Shown piece after piece: positions 24,010 through 31,849 of a DNA stretch of 42,229 nucleotides. Made by a program: the position numbers and the translations under genes. Position 1 is the stretch's first letter. The number at the start of each line of letters is the position of its first letter. The DNA lies in assembly GCA_934154785.1 (NCBI GenBank), contig CAKPGL010000006.1, forward strand, positions 1-42,229, given 5' to 3'. The notes beneath the pieces were generated by a model. It had not been told where the DNA came from. It saw only the letters and a list, made by a program, of their open reading frames with translations, and made no database searches. Origin of the DNA: an uncultured Bacilli bacterium. GTDB lineage: Bacteria; Bacillota_I; Bacilli_A; RF39; UBA660.

Positions 24010-24862
24010 TAAAGTCTTAATTAAAAGCATATATAAAAAAGATAGATTACTTCGTTATTTGTGGTTTATTCTAGGTGTGCTTATTTTAGCTATTTCATTT
24101 AATATATTTATTCTACCTAATAATATAGTATATGGTGTAAGTGGTTTAGGGGTTATTTTATATAGGACTTTAGGTATAACTCCATCTGTTACAATAATGG
24201 TAGGTTCTATTTTATTACTTTTTCTAAGTTATTTTATTTTAGGATGGGATAAGACAAAAAACTCTGTTATTGGTTCAATTATATATCCCATATTTGTAAC
24301 TTTAACAGCTCCTCTTGCTAAATATGTCGACTTAGGTAGTTTAGAAACTATAGTTATGATTTTATTTGGTGCTGTTTTAAGTGGTATAGGTAGTGGTTTA
24401 GTTTTTAAATCAGGATTTACTACTGGTGGCACAGATGTATTAAATCAAATATTTGCTAAATACTTTAAAATGTCTATTGGTAACGCTATTTTATGTACTG
24501 ATGGATTAATTATCTTTAGTAGTTTATTTGTATTTGGTTGGGATAAATTTATTTATTCTATAGTTAATATGTATATTATTAGTGTTATGACAGACAAAGT
24601 TATTTTGGGAGTTTCTAATTCTAAAGCTTTCTACATTATTACAGAACATGAAACCTCTGTCAAAAAATTCCTTTTAAATGGTTTATCGCATGGCGTAACT
24701 GTATTAGAAGGTAGAGGAGGATATACTGGTAATAATCAGAAAGTAATTATGTGTATAGTTCCAACAAAAGAATACTTTGTTGTAAAAGAAGGTATACATG
24801 AAATAGATCCAGAAGCATTTTTCTTAGTTACTGACTCTTATGAAGTATATGGAGGTGAATAG
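23996..24862 (+). CDS. YitT family membrane protein (DUF2179)
   Basis: A 288-aa protein with about five or six membrane helices (residues 20-205), including the ILPNNIVYGVSGLGVIL and KSGFTTGGTDVLNQI segments typical of the YitT/YpjC group. A C-terminal DUF2179 domain follows (GVTVLEGRGGYTGNNQKVIMCIV). Transport activity is presumed, substrate unknown. GTG start with AAAGGAAG eight bases upstream, inside the end of prfB (14-base overlap). ftsE starts one base after its stop, so prfB, this gene, ftsE and ftsX probably share transcripts. Confidence 0.85.
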   Translation: MEVDNKVLIKSIYKKDRLLRYLWFILGVLILAISFNIFILPNNIVYGVSGLGVILYRTLGITPSVTIMVGSILLLFLSYFILGWDKTKNSVIGSIIYPIFVTLTAPLAKYVDLGSLETIVMILFGAVLSGIGSGLVFKSGFTTGGTDVLNQIFAKYFKMSIGNAILCTDGLIIFSSLFVFGWDKFIYSIVNMYIISVMTDKVILGVSNSKAFYIITEHETSVKKFLLNGLSHGVTVLEGRGGYTGNNQKVIMCIVPTKEYFVVKEGIHEIDPEAFFLVTDSYEVYGGE

Positions 24863-24863
24863 A

Positions 24864-25559
24864 GTGGATTTAATAAGAATAAAAAATGTTAATAAAACTT
24901 ATAAAACTGGCGTTACAGCAATATATGACTTAAGCCTTACTATTGAAAAGGGAGAATTTCTATTTATAATAGGTTCTACAGGTTGTGGTAAGAGTACTTT
25001 GATTAAAATGTTATATAGAGAAGAAAAGCCAACTAGTGGAAAGATTATTGTTGGTGGTATTGATGTTGCTAAGTTAAGAAATGGTAAAGTTTACAAAATA
25101 CGTCGTAAAATAGGTGTGGTTTTTCAAGACTTTAAATTACTTCCACGTTTAAACGTTTATGAAAATGTTGCTTTTGCAGCAGAAGTATTAGGATTATCTA
25201 AAGCTGAAATACACGCTAAAGTTATTAAAGCACTAGAATTAGTTGGGCTAAAGGCTAGGGCTAAAAACTATCCTAATCAACTTTCTGGTGGTGAGCAACA
25301 AAGAGTTGCTATAGCACGTGCGATAGTTAATGAACCAAAATTATTAATTTGTGATGAACCGACAGGAAATCTTGATGAAGTAACTAGTATGGAAATCATG
25401 AATGTCCTAGAAGAAATCAATAAACTAGGTACGACAGTTATAATGGTTACTCATGATACTGAGATAGTAGACAAGATGAAGAAGAGAGTTATTTTATTAG
25501 ATTCAGGAAGAATATTAAAAGATTATGAGAAAGGAACATATAAGCATGAAAGCATTTAG
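24864..25559 (+). CDS. ftsE: Cell division ATP-binding protein FtsE
   Basis: Cytoplasmic ATPase of the FtsEX complex, which activates peptidoglycan hydrolases during division or elongation; 231 aa. Walker A GSTGCGKST (near residue 36), Q-loop FQDF, signature LSGGEQQRVAIARAI (near residue 138) and Walker B LLICDEPTG are all present. GTG 24864 is chosen: GGAGGTGA ends five bases upstream, within the end of the YitT gene. Overlaps ftsX by 14 bases. Confidence 0.95.
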   Translation: MDLIRIKNVNKTYKTGVTAIYDLSLTIEKGEFLFIIGSTGCGKSTLIKMLYREEKPTSGKIIVGGIDVAKLRNGKVYKIRRKIGVVFQDFKLLPRLNVYENVAFAAEVLGLSKAEIHAKVIKALELVGLKARAKNYPNQLSGGEQQRVAIARAIVNEPKLLICDEPTGNLDEVTSMEIMNVLEEINKLGTTVIMVTHDTEIVDKMKKRVILLDSGRILKDYEKGTYKHESI

Positions 25560-26445
25560 AATTTTGGGTAGAAATATAAGAGATTCATTTAAAAGTGTTT
25601 TTAGAAATTTTTCACTTTCTATTGCGTCTATATCTTGTATAACTATAACTCTTATAGTGGTAGCAATTGCAATAGTTCTTTCTGACAACGTTAATAACTT
25701 TGCTACTTTAGTAGAAAAAGATGTAACAATTGTTACATTTATAAATAATGACGCTACTGATGATGATATTAACACTCTTGGTGATAAAATAAAAAGATTA
25801 AACAATGTAGATTCGGTTACTTTTAATTCTAAAATGGACATTATGAAGGAAATGATGGAATCATCGGATGTGTTTAATAATATTATGTCCAATTGGACTG
25901 AAGAAACAACACCTATTCAAAATACTTATTTAGTCAAAGTTGTTGATATTGAAAAAATAAAAGATGTAGCAGATGAAATAAAGAAAATGGATAATGTATC
26001 AGTTGTAAAATATGGAGAAGGTATGGTTGAACAATTGGTATCAGTATTTGATATCGTTAGAAAAATTAGTATTGGTCTAGTAATTGCTTTAATCATAGTA
26101 ACAGCATTTTTAATTGCTAATACAATTAAAATAACTATTTTTTCAAGAAAAAGAGAGATTGAAATAATGCGTTTAGTTGGAGCATCTAATATTAACATTA
26201 AAGTTCCATTTATCTTTGAAGGATTATTCTTAGGAATAATGGGTTCTATTATACCAATCTGCGTAACTATATTTGGTTATATAACTTTGTATACTAAATT
26301 CGATGGACAATTATTCTCACCATTTATTAGATTAATTACTCCAGAACCATTTGTATATTCTATATCATTAATACTAATTTTAATTGGTATGGCCGTTGGT
26401 ATGTTTGGAAGTCTTAGAGCAGTTAAGAAATATTTGAAGATATAG
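25546..26445 (+). CDS. ftsX: Cell division protein FtsX
   Basis: Membrane partner of FtsE; 299 aa. The N-terminal helix (residues 20-45), an extracellular domain of about 115 residues that contacts a wall hydrolase, and three C-terminal membrane helices give the standard four-helix layout. IKITIFSRKREIEIMRLVGAS (near residue 197) is the conserved cytoplasmic loop meeting FtsE. Start at ATG 25546, preceded by AAAGGA. The cognate hydrolase (PcsB or CwlO type) is not in this window. Confidence 0.93.
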   Translation: MKAFRILGRNIRDSFKSVFRNFSLSIASISCITITLIVVAIAIVLSDNVNNFATLVEKDVTIVTFINNDATDDDINTLGDKIKRLNNVDSVTFNSKMDIMKEMMESSDVFNNIMSNWTEETTPIQNTYLVKVVDIEKIKDVADEIKKMDNVSVVKYGEGMVEQLVSVFDIVRKISIGLVIALIIVTAFLIANTIKITIFSRKREIEIMRLVGASNINIKVPFIFEGLFLGIMGSIIPICVTIFGYITLYTKFDGQLFSPFIRLITPEPFVYSISLILILIGMAVGMFGSLRAVKKYLKI

Positions 26446-26459
26446 TTGGTTGGTGAGAG

Positions 26460-27635
26460 ATGTTAGATAAGTTAAATAAAAAGTTTTCAAAAGATTATGA
26501 AAACTTTTTTAAAGATAATAATAAACTTGCAAATTTGCTATTTTATATAGCTGTATTACTTTTGTATATTATATGTATTAATAATATTTCTAAAGCTATT
26601 TCTATTGATTCTTTAATAGTTATAAAACTCAAGGTTATAACATCAACTATTTTTATATTAAAAATATTATTTAATAAAGAAAATTTATTTAAATATTTGT
26701 TATTTTTGATATTAATTTCTATAGCGATAACGTGTGATTTATGTACAGGATTAAGTTTTGACATTTTATTTATAGTTTTATTAATTATTGCTTCTCGTAA
26801 TATTGATTCTAATAAGGTAATAAAAATGATAATATGTTTAAACATTATAACTATTGGCTATCACTGTGCTAAATATATTATAGACTACAATTTACACCCT
26901 TTGGTTTTGAAGTATCAAGCACAATTTATTCAAAATGGCATACATAGTTTTTACTTTTGCCACCCAAGAATATTTGTTAATATTTTATTTTGTTCTTGGT
27001 TAATGTGGTTTTATTTAAATTTTAATAATAAGGAACAAATTATAAAAGTTTATATTATTGGTTTATTGTTGGCAATTATAACTTATATTTTTACAGGATT
27101 TATTAGCACAACTATATTTTATTTCATTACTATGATTTTATATTTCGTCTTTCAAAATAAAAAGTTAACTAATAAAGAATCTATCAAAATTATTGTTAGC
27201 CTTACATTTCTATTATGCATTTTTATATCTTGGTTTTCATTAATTATTTTTGGTCAAGATAATATAATTGGTGAATTTATTTCTAAGATAAATGAATTTT
27301 TAAATAATAGGGTATTATTTGGAAAGAGATATTTATTGGAGTACGGAGCTGGTTTATTTGGTAAAAAATTTACATTAGTTGATAGTATATTGGCATCAGA
27401 GTTTGCTAATACAGCTTTAAATAATTGGTATTATTACATGGTAATAAGATCAGGATTATTAATGTCTATATTTTATTGTTGCATTTTTTGTAAGTCATTA
27501 TTAAAACTAAGTGAAAATAATAATTGGTCAAAAATATTTGTTATTGTTATTTTCTTACTATATAGTTGTATTGAGTGTATAGGTGTAATACCAATTATTT
27601 CTATTCCTTATTTCTTTATTGGTATGTTTTTATAA
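26460..27635 (+). CDS. Polytopic membrane protein, O-antigen polymerase (Wzy)-like
   Basis: A 391-aa protein with about 11-12 membrane helices. A longer outside loop (residues 270-310, with LFGKRYLLEYGAGLFGKKF and TALNNWYYYMVIRSG) resembles Wzy-type polymerases, where the loop around the last repeat carries conserved aromatic and Arg residues. No decisive motif is seen, so the call rests on topology and loop style. It starts 14 bases after ftsX with TTGGTGAGAG upstream and ends the operon at the next terminator. Pairing with ftsEX is not a usual arrangement. Confidence 0.5.
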   Translation: MLDKLNKKFSKDYENFFKDNNKLANLLFYIAVLLLYIICINNISKAISIDSLIVIKLKVITSTIFILKILFNKENLFKYLLFLILISIAITCDLCTGLSFDILFIVLLIIASRNIDSNKVIKMIICLNIITIGYHCAKYIIDYNLHPLVLKYQAQFIQNGIHSFYFCHPRIFVNILFCSWLMWFYLNFNNKEQIIKVYIIGLLLAIITYIFTGFISTTIFYFITMILYFVFQNKKLTNKESIKIIVSLTFLLCIFISWFSLIIFGQDNIIGEFISKINEFLNNRVLFGKRYLLEYGAGLFGKKFTLVDSILASEFANTALNNWYYYMVIRSGLLMSIFYCCIFCKSLLKLSENNNWSKIFVIVIFLLYSCIECIGVIPIISIPYFFIGMFL

Positions 27636-27662
27636 AAGTGTTATTTTATAGCACTTTTTTTC
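27634..27662 (+). terminator. Terminator of the prfB-ftsEX operon
   Basis: 7-bp stem AAAAGTG (27634-27640) with CACTTTT (27652-27658), then T-run. Confidence 0.7.
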
Positions 27663-27669
27663 ATACAAT
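27662..27669 (+). promoter_or_regulatory. Candidate sigma-E/K type -10 of yabG
   Basis: CATACAAT is a perfect match to the mother-cell sigma-E -10 consensus; the -35 (TTATTTT region, 27641-27647) is weak. It lies 14 bases before the ATG, the same unusual closeness as at yabP. Confidence 0.4.
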
Positions 27670-27683
27670 TAATTGGTGATAAT

Positions 27684-28460
27684 ATGAATTTTGATATTGG
27701 TGATTTAGTAACCCGTAAATCTTATAATAATGATTTAGTATTTGAGATAACTGATATAATCGATGGAATATGTTATTTAAAAGGTTCAAATATTAGACTT
27801 TGTGCTGATAGTCCTATTGAAGATTTAAATAAATATGAAAATGGGGATGACTCAGAAGAAAAAGCATTTGTTGAAAGGTCTAAACCGAAGTTAGATTTAG
27901 ATAGGACAGACTATTTTTATTTACCAGGTAAAATCTTACATATTGATGGTGATAGTGATTATTTAAATAGGTGTTTAGACTATTATAAAGACGCTAATAT
28001 TTGGGCAATGGGTATTCAAGAAAAAGAAGAAAATATGAATGTGTATATGAATGAATGGTTAGAAAAATATCGCCCTAATATTGTAGTTATTACAGGTCAC
28101 GATGCATACTATAAGAAACAAGGTACTAGTTTAAAAGCATATAAAAATAGTGCTAATTTTGTTAGTGCCATTAAAGAAGCAAGAAAATATGAACAGAGTC
28201 ATGATAAATTAATTATTATAGCGGGTGCTTGTCAATCAGATTATGATGAACTTATTAAAGCTGGTGCTAATTTTGCATCTAGTCCCAAAAGAATAAATAT
28301 TCATGCTTTAGACCCTGCAATCATAGCGACACGTATGAGTTTATCAGATATTAACAAAGATATAGATTTAAAGAAAATTCTTTCACAAACAAAATATGGT
28401 AGTGATGGCTTAGGAGGCATTATTACAAAAGGAACAATGTATATAGGGTATCCAAGATAG
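27684..28460 (+). CDS. yabG: Sporulation-specific protease YabG
   Basis: A 258-aa cysteine-type peptidase (family U57/YabG) that trims spore coat proteins in the mother cell. In B. subtilis its processing precedes cross-linking of GerQ, which is also encoded here. Recognisable blocks are FDIGDLVTRKSY at the start, KILHIDGDSDYLNRCL (near residue 91), VVITGHDAYYKK (near residue 133) and GACQSDYDELIKAGANFASSP (near residue 181). Slightly shorter than Bacillus YabG. GGTGAT precedes the ATG. veg follows after eight bases. Confidence 0.93.
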   Translation: MNFDIGDLVTRKSYNNDLVFEITDIIDGICYLKGSNIRLCADSPIEDLNKYENGDDSEEKAFVERSKPKLDLDRTDYFYLPGKILHIDGDSDYLNRCLDYYKDANIWAMGIQEKEENMNVYMNEWLEKYRPNIVVITGHDAYYKKQGTSLKAYKNSANFVSAIKEARKYEQSHDKLIIIAGACQSDYDELIKAGANFASSPKRINIHALDPAIIATRMSLSDINKDIDLKKILSQTKYGSDGLGGIITKGTMYIGYPR

Positions 28461-28468
28461 GGGGAAAT

Positions 28469-28684
28469 ATGACTATAGATAGTGTAAAAAATAAATTAAA
28501 TGATTACTTAGGAGAATCAGTGACAATAAAGTGTAACTTAGGAAGAAATAAGTATGAAAAGTATGCCGCTACTATAAAAAAACTATATAATAATGTATTT
28601 ATAGTAGAGACAAATAAACATCATATAATTAAATCTTTTTCTTATTCTGATGTGTTAACTAAAGTTATAAAAATAGACTATTAA
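28469..28684 (+). CDS. veg: Veg protein
   Basis: A 71-aa protein of the Veg/DUF1021 family. In B. subtilis veg is abundantly expressed and promotes biofilm formation by interfering with the SinR repressor. The core pattern DYLGESVTIKCNLGRNKYEKYAATI (residues 12-36) and the ending with the SYSDVLTK block identify it. GGGGGAA precedes the ATG. It sits directly behind yabG, as in Bacillus. Confidence 0.9.
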   Translation: MTIDSVKNKLNDYLGESVTIKCNLGRNKYEKYAATIKKLYNNVFIVETNKHHIIKSFSYSDVLTKVIKIDY

Positions 28685-28708
28685 TTTACATAATTTGACA
28701 TTATCCTA

Positions 28709-28737
28709 TTGAAAAAATCATGAAAATTAGATATACT
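28709..28737 (+). promoter_or_regulatory. Sigma-A promoter of spoVG
   Basis: TTGAAA (28709-28714), 17 bp, TATACT (28732-28737). In B. subtilis spoVG uses sigma-H; I see a sigma-A type promoter here and no clear sigma-H site. Confidence 0.55.
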
Positions 28738-28778
28738 TAAATTGTAATTATAATGGGAACACGAAGGGAGAGATTTGC

Positions 28779-29039
28779 ATGAAGATTACATCTGTAGATA
28801 TTAGAAAGGTTGAAAGAGAAGAAGATAACTTAAAAGCTTTTGTTAATGTAACTATTGATGATGGTTTAGTTATTAAAAACTTAAGAGTTATAGATGGCAC
28901 AAAAGGATTATTTGTTGCTATGCCAAATCATAAAGATAAAAAAACTGGTAAATTTAAAGATATAGTTCATCCTATTAATCAAGAAGTTAGAGCTATGTTT
29001 GAAGATACTATTTTGAAAGCTTATAAAGAAGCAGAATAA
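28779..29039 (+). CDS. spoVG: SpoVG, RNA/DNA-binding regulator
   Basis: An 86-aa small regulator affecting septation, sporulation and surface gene expression in Bacillota. The diagnostic blocks are ITSVDIRKV (start), FVNVTIDDGLVIKNLRVIDG (residues 21-40) and FVAMPNHKDKKTGKFKDIVHPI. GGGAGAG precedes the ATG. Monocistronic, with its own promoter and terminator inside the sporulation block. Confidence 0.96.
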   Translation: MKITSVDIRKVEREEDNLKAFVNVTIDDGLVIKNLRVIDGTKGLFVAMPNHKDKKTGKFKDIVHPINQEVRAMFEDTILKAYKEAE

Positions 29040-29040
29040 G

Positions 29041-29059
29041 AACTCGTAAGAGTTTTTTT
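29041..29059 (+). terminator. Terminator after spoVG
   Basis: 5-bp stem AACTC/GAGTT (29041-29045 with 29050-29054), GTAA loop, T-run. Confidence 0.65.
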
Positions 29060-29086
29060 CATATTCTAAATTTTTTTTCATATATT
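29059..29086 (+). promoter_or_regulatory. Sigma-E-like promoter of yabP-yabQ
   Basis: TCATATT (29059-29065) and CATATATT (29079-29086), 13 bp apart, fit the mother-cell sigma-E consensus (KMATATT / CATACANT). yabP and yabQ are sigma-E genes in B. subtilis. Confidence 0.5.
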
Positions 29087-29101
29087 TTATTAGGTGATAA
29101 T

Positions 29102-29389
29102 ATGGACAAGGATATGATAGTTACTAGTAGTCATAGCATTAGTATTAGTGAAAGAAAGACAATTAATATTACAGGAGTTAAAAAAATAGATAGTTTTGAT
29201 AATGAAGAATTTTTACTTGAAACAACAATGGGTTATTTAGCAATAAAAGGTGAAGGTTTAGAAATTATTAAATTAGATACTTATCAAGGAAATGTTTCTA
29301 TTAAAGGCAAAGTTAATAGCATGATTTATATGGATAATAATAAAAAACAAGAAAAAGATGAAGGCATTTTTGGTAAATTATTTAAATAA
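29102..29389 (+). CDS. yabP: Spore cortex assembly protein YabP
   Basis: A 95-aa protein of the YabP/YqfC family, needed with YabQ for spore cortex formation. Visible family features are SISISERKTINITGVKKIDSFD (residues 13-34), LLETTMGYLAIKGEGL and LDTYQGNVSIKGKVNSMIY. AGGTGAT precedes the ATG. Its stop overlaps the first base of the yabQ start (TAATG), giving tight coupling. Confidence 0.92.
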   Translation: MDKDMIVTSSHSISISERKTINITGVKKIDSFDNEEFLLETTMGYLAIKGEGLEIIKLDTYQGNVSIKGKVNSMIYMDNNKKQEKDEGIFGKLFK

Positions 29390-29673
29390 TGAATATTATT
29401 TTACAAATTAAGTCGTTATCTTTTTCTTTTATTTTTGGTTTTATCTTTGCCTTTATAATAGGTTTATTTTATAAACTTATTTATAATAAAAATAATTTTC
29501 TGAGATTGATATCTAGTTTAATACTAGTACTACTTGGTGTTATAGTTTATTTTTTAATCTTGAAAAAAATTAATAACGCTATATTTCATGTTTATGAAGT
29601 ATTAAGTATTATTGTTGGTTATACATTAGAAATAGTGATAAATACCTATATTGTAAAAAAAACTAATAGATGA
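29389..29673 (+). CDS. yabQ: Spore cortex membrane protein YabQ
   Basis: A 94-aa protein with three membrane segments (about residues 8-28, 36-55, 68-88) and little else. Identity rests on size, topology and position directly behind yabP and ahead of divIC. YabQ is required for cortex assembly and localises to the outer forespore membrane in B. subtilis. Its last codons contain the divIC promoter. Confidence 0.75.
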   Translation: MNIILQIKSLSFSFIFGFIFAFIIGLFYKLIYNKNNFLRLISSLILVLLGVIVYFLILKKINNAIFHVYEVLSIIVGYTLEIVINTYIVKKTNR

Positions 29674-29679
29674 TATAAT
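29651..29679 (+). promoter_or_regulatory. Sigma-A promoter of divIC inside yabQ
   Basis: TTGTAA (29651-29656), 17 bp, TATAAT (29674-29679) with TGA extended -10. It gives the essential division gene vegetative expression independent of the sporulation operon. Confidence 0.65.
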
Positions 29680-29702
29680 TACATTATAGGAGAGTAATAA
29701 CT

Positions 29703-30140
29703 ATGGCAAAAAGAGTACCCAAAGCTTCAAAACGTCGATTAGTATTTTTAACACCGTTTATTCTATTTATAACGGTTTACTTTGTATTTACCGTTGGTTA
29801 TTATGGCTATAAATTAATAAGTTTAAAAAATCAACAAGTTAAATTAAATAATGATTTATATAAACTTCAAGCAGAAGAATCTAGGTTAAAGAATGATATT
29901 CAAAAATTTAAAAATCCGGAGTACTTAGCACGCTATGCTAGAGAAAACTTTTTATATTCAAAAGATGGAGAATATGTTTTAAAAATAGAACCTAAAGAAA
30001 CAACTGATAATAAAGAAAATACTTTCTTAGAAATGTTAGAAAGTAATTATATTTATATAATTGTTATTTTTAGTACTTTAATATTGTTATTTATTCTATT
30101 TGTCTTTAAGAAGAATAAGATAAAAAATAAAGAAAAATAA
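29703..30140 (+). CDS. divIC: Septum formation initiator family protein (DivIC/FtsL-like)
   Basis: A 145-aa division protein. A cytoplasmic basic start (AKRVPKASKRRLVF), one membrane helix (residues 14-36), a coiled coil (residues 40-66, LKNQQVKLNNDLYKLQAEESRL) and the FKNPEYLARYARENF box are the DivIC/FtsB hallmarks. It joins the FtsL-FtsB/DivIC-FtsQ/DivIB complex at the septum. Odd point: a second hydrophobic segment (about residues 114-134) followed by a Lys-rich tail. That would return the C-terminus to the cytoplasm; ordinary DivIC has only one helix. Position after yabQ is conserved in Bacilli. Confidence 0.85.
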   Translation: MAKRVPKASKRRLVFLTPFILFITVYFVFTVGYYGYKLISLKNQQVKLNNDLYKLQAEESRLKNDIQKFKNPEYLARYARENFLYSKDGEYVLKIEPKETTDNKENTFLEMLESNYIYIIVIFSTLILLFILFVFKKNKIKNKEK

Positions 30141-30175
30141 AAGAATCTAATTTGCGGTTAGATTCTTATTTTTAT
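30141..30175. terminator. Bidirectional terminator divIC/lemA
   Basis: Perfect 10-bp stem (30141-30150 with 30158-30167), 7-nt loop, T-rich on the plus side, A-rich before the stem for the minus strand. Confidence 0.75.
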
Positions 30176-30723
30176 AATTTAAAATCATTTACAATATCAT
30201 CTTCCATATTTTTACCATCAAAATATGTTTTAATTTTATAACCTAGAATTTTAGCAATTATAATACTAGGAAAACTTTTAGCAAGTTTGTTATAATCTGT
30301 AATAATATCGTTATAATATTTTCTGAATGCTGTAATTTCTGCTTCTGATTCACTAAGTGCTACTTCTATTTTAATGAAATCTTCGCACTTTTGTAATTGT
30401 TCATAATTGTGTTTATAAGCATTAAATTCATTGATTACATCGTATAAACTACGGTCAAGTTCAAAATTGGATAATTTTTTAGAACGTAATTTATTAATAC
30501 TACCAAGTACTTCTGTATTTTCATCAATATCACAATTTGCTTTAATTATGCTGATAGACTTATTTAATAAATCGAATCTTTTTCTTAATGTTGAATCGAT
30601 GTTAGCTTCTGCTTCATTAATTCTAATAATATACTTTTGAAAGTTATTATAGATATTTGCACATACAATTAATATTAAACAAACTATTATTACAACAAGT
30701 AAAATGTTAGATATAAAATCCAT
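30172..30723 (-). CDS. LemA family protein
   Basis: A 183-aa protein with an N-terminal membrane anchor (residues 7-25) and a helical domain. The domain carries INEAEANIDSTLRKRFDLLNKSI (residues 37-59) and SEAEITAFRKYYNDIITDYNKLAKSFPS (residues 125-152), the LemA signatures. The biological role of LemA is unclear. ATG 30723 is chosen: AGGTGAT lies just upstream, and the in-frame GTG at 30732 is part of that site. It precedes nothing on its strand; gerQ lies behind it after 42 bases. Confidence 0.9.
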   Translation of the reverse strand: MDFISNILLVVIIVCLILIVCANIYNNFQKYIIRINEAEANIDSTLRKRFDLLNKSISIIKANCDIDENTEVLGSINKLRSKKLSNFELDRSLYDVINEFNAYKHNYEQLQKCEDFIKIEVALSESEAEITAFRKYYNDIITDYNKLAKSFPSIIIAKILGYKIKTYFDGKNMEDDIVNDFKL

Positions 30724-30765
30724 CTTAATCACCTATAATAATTATAACAAACTATTCATGTAAAA

Positions 30766-31152
30766 TCAATTGTTTGGATAGAATTCTGGACTATAGTTAA
30801 TAGGTTCATCAAAAGAAACGTAATCTACATAAATCATAAATAGTAATTGCCAAGTACCAGTATTAGGTTCACTAAGTATAATATGATCACGGCCTGATTG
30901 TTCAATTATTCCATTGAACTCTAAATCTCGCCATTCATTAGAATCTGGGAATGTCATATGTACGCGTGCTTTTTTTCCTCGATTAAGTCTTAAGATGTTT
31001 TCTATATAGGATTGCTCCATAGGTAGTTCTGTGCTGTAATTAGCAGCAGTTTGTTGATTGGGTACAACATTTCCTCCTACATAAAGGGGGGTACCTGGAA
31101 AATCTTGTTTTCCATAATAAGTTTTATTATTTGCAAAATTATTATTATTCAT
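30766..31152 (-). CDS. gerQ: Spore coat protein GerQ
   Basis: A 128-aa coat protein needed in B. subtilis to localise the cortex-lytic enzyme CwlJ and cross-linked by transglutaminase. The N-terminal 50 residues are Asn/Gln/Gly-rich and low complexity. The conserved domain begins LPMEQSYIENILRLNRGKK (about residue 43) and continues with GIIEQSGRDHIILSEPNTG and LLFMIYVDYVSFDEPINYS. GAGAGGATGA precedes the ATG. Monocistronic on the minus strand; cwlJ is not adjacent here. Confidence 0.93.
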   Translation of the reverse strand: MNNNNFANNKTYYGKQDFPGTPLYVGGNVVPNQQTAANYSTELPMEQSYIENILRLNRGKKARVHMTFPDSNEWRDLEFNGIIEQSGRDHIILSEPNTGTWQLLFMIYVDYVSFDEPINYSPEFYPNN

Positions 31153-31255
31153 TTATAATCATCCTCTCTATAAAGTATATTTTTTTAATAAATAATTATT
31201 CAAAATATGTACTTTAGGTACTTACTATGTTAAAATTATTTGGGAGGAATGAAAA

Positions 31256-31849
31256 ATGCAAATTAATATTAATGTTGGTGTATCAAATCGTCATGTTCAT
31301 TTAACACAAGAAGATTTTGCTATTTTATTTGGAAGTGATAGTACTTTAGAAGTAAATCGTTATTTAACACAACCTGGTGAATTTGCTTCTAATAGTTTAG
31401 TTACATTAAAAACAGAAAAGAGCAGTATAGATAATGTTCGTGTTATAGGACCAATCCGTAAGTATACACAAATAGAAATTTCTAAAACTGATGCTTATAA
31501 ATTAGGATTAAAACCTCCAGTACGTGAATCTGGTGATATAGCAGGAAGTGAAAAAATAACTATTATTGGTCCTAATGGTAGTGTTGAAAAAAAAGAAGGC
31601 TGTATTATCGCAACAAGACATATACACGCTACAAAAGAAGATATGGGAAAGTATGGTCTTGATGAGAATAAAAAATATCTAGTTAAGATAGGTGGTATTA
31701 AAGGTGGTATCATTGGTGGTGTATCTGTTAAAGTAAGTGATAAATATTATTTTGAGATGCATGTTGATACAGATGACGCTAATGCTCATTTAATAGATAA
31801 AAGTAATAATGTTGGAACTATTATAGGTGAAGACAATGAATCAATTTAG
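31256..31849 (+). CDS. pduL: Phosphate propanoyl/acetyltransferase PduL
   Basis: A 197-aa enzyme interconverting acyl-CoA and acyl-phosphate, evolutionarily unrelated to Pta. The zinc-binding histidine motifs SNRHVHL (residues 9-15) and ATRHIHA (near residue 121) are present, with the two-barrel body GPIRKYTQIEISKTDAYKLG. No microcompartment-targeting extension is seen and no Pdu genes are nearby. It therefore probably serves as the cell's acetate-forming phosphotransacetylase. GGGAGG precedes the ATG. Overlaps the next gene by 14 bases. Confidence 0.93.
   Translation: MQININVGVSNRHVHLTQEDFAILFGSDSTLEVNRYLTQPGEFASNSLVTLKTEKSSIDNVRVIGPIRKYTQIEISKTDAYKLGLKPPVRESGDIAGSEKITIIGPNGSVEKKEGCIIATRHIHATKEDMGKYGLDENKKYLVKIGGIKGGIIGGVSVKVSDKYYFEMHVDTDDANAHLIDKSNNVGTIIGEDNESI

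Noticed and set aside
31256..31849. PduL as part of a bacterial microcompartment
   Set aside because: There is no encapsulation peptide and no shell or diol/ethanolamine genes nearby; a metabolic phosphotransacetylase is simpler.
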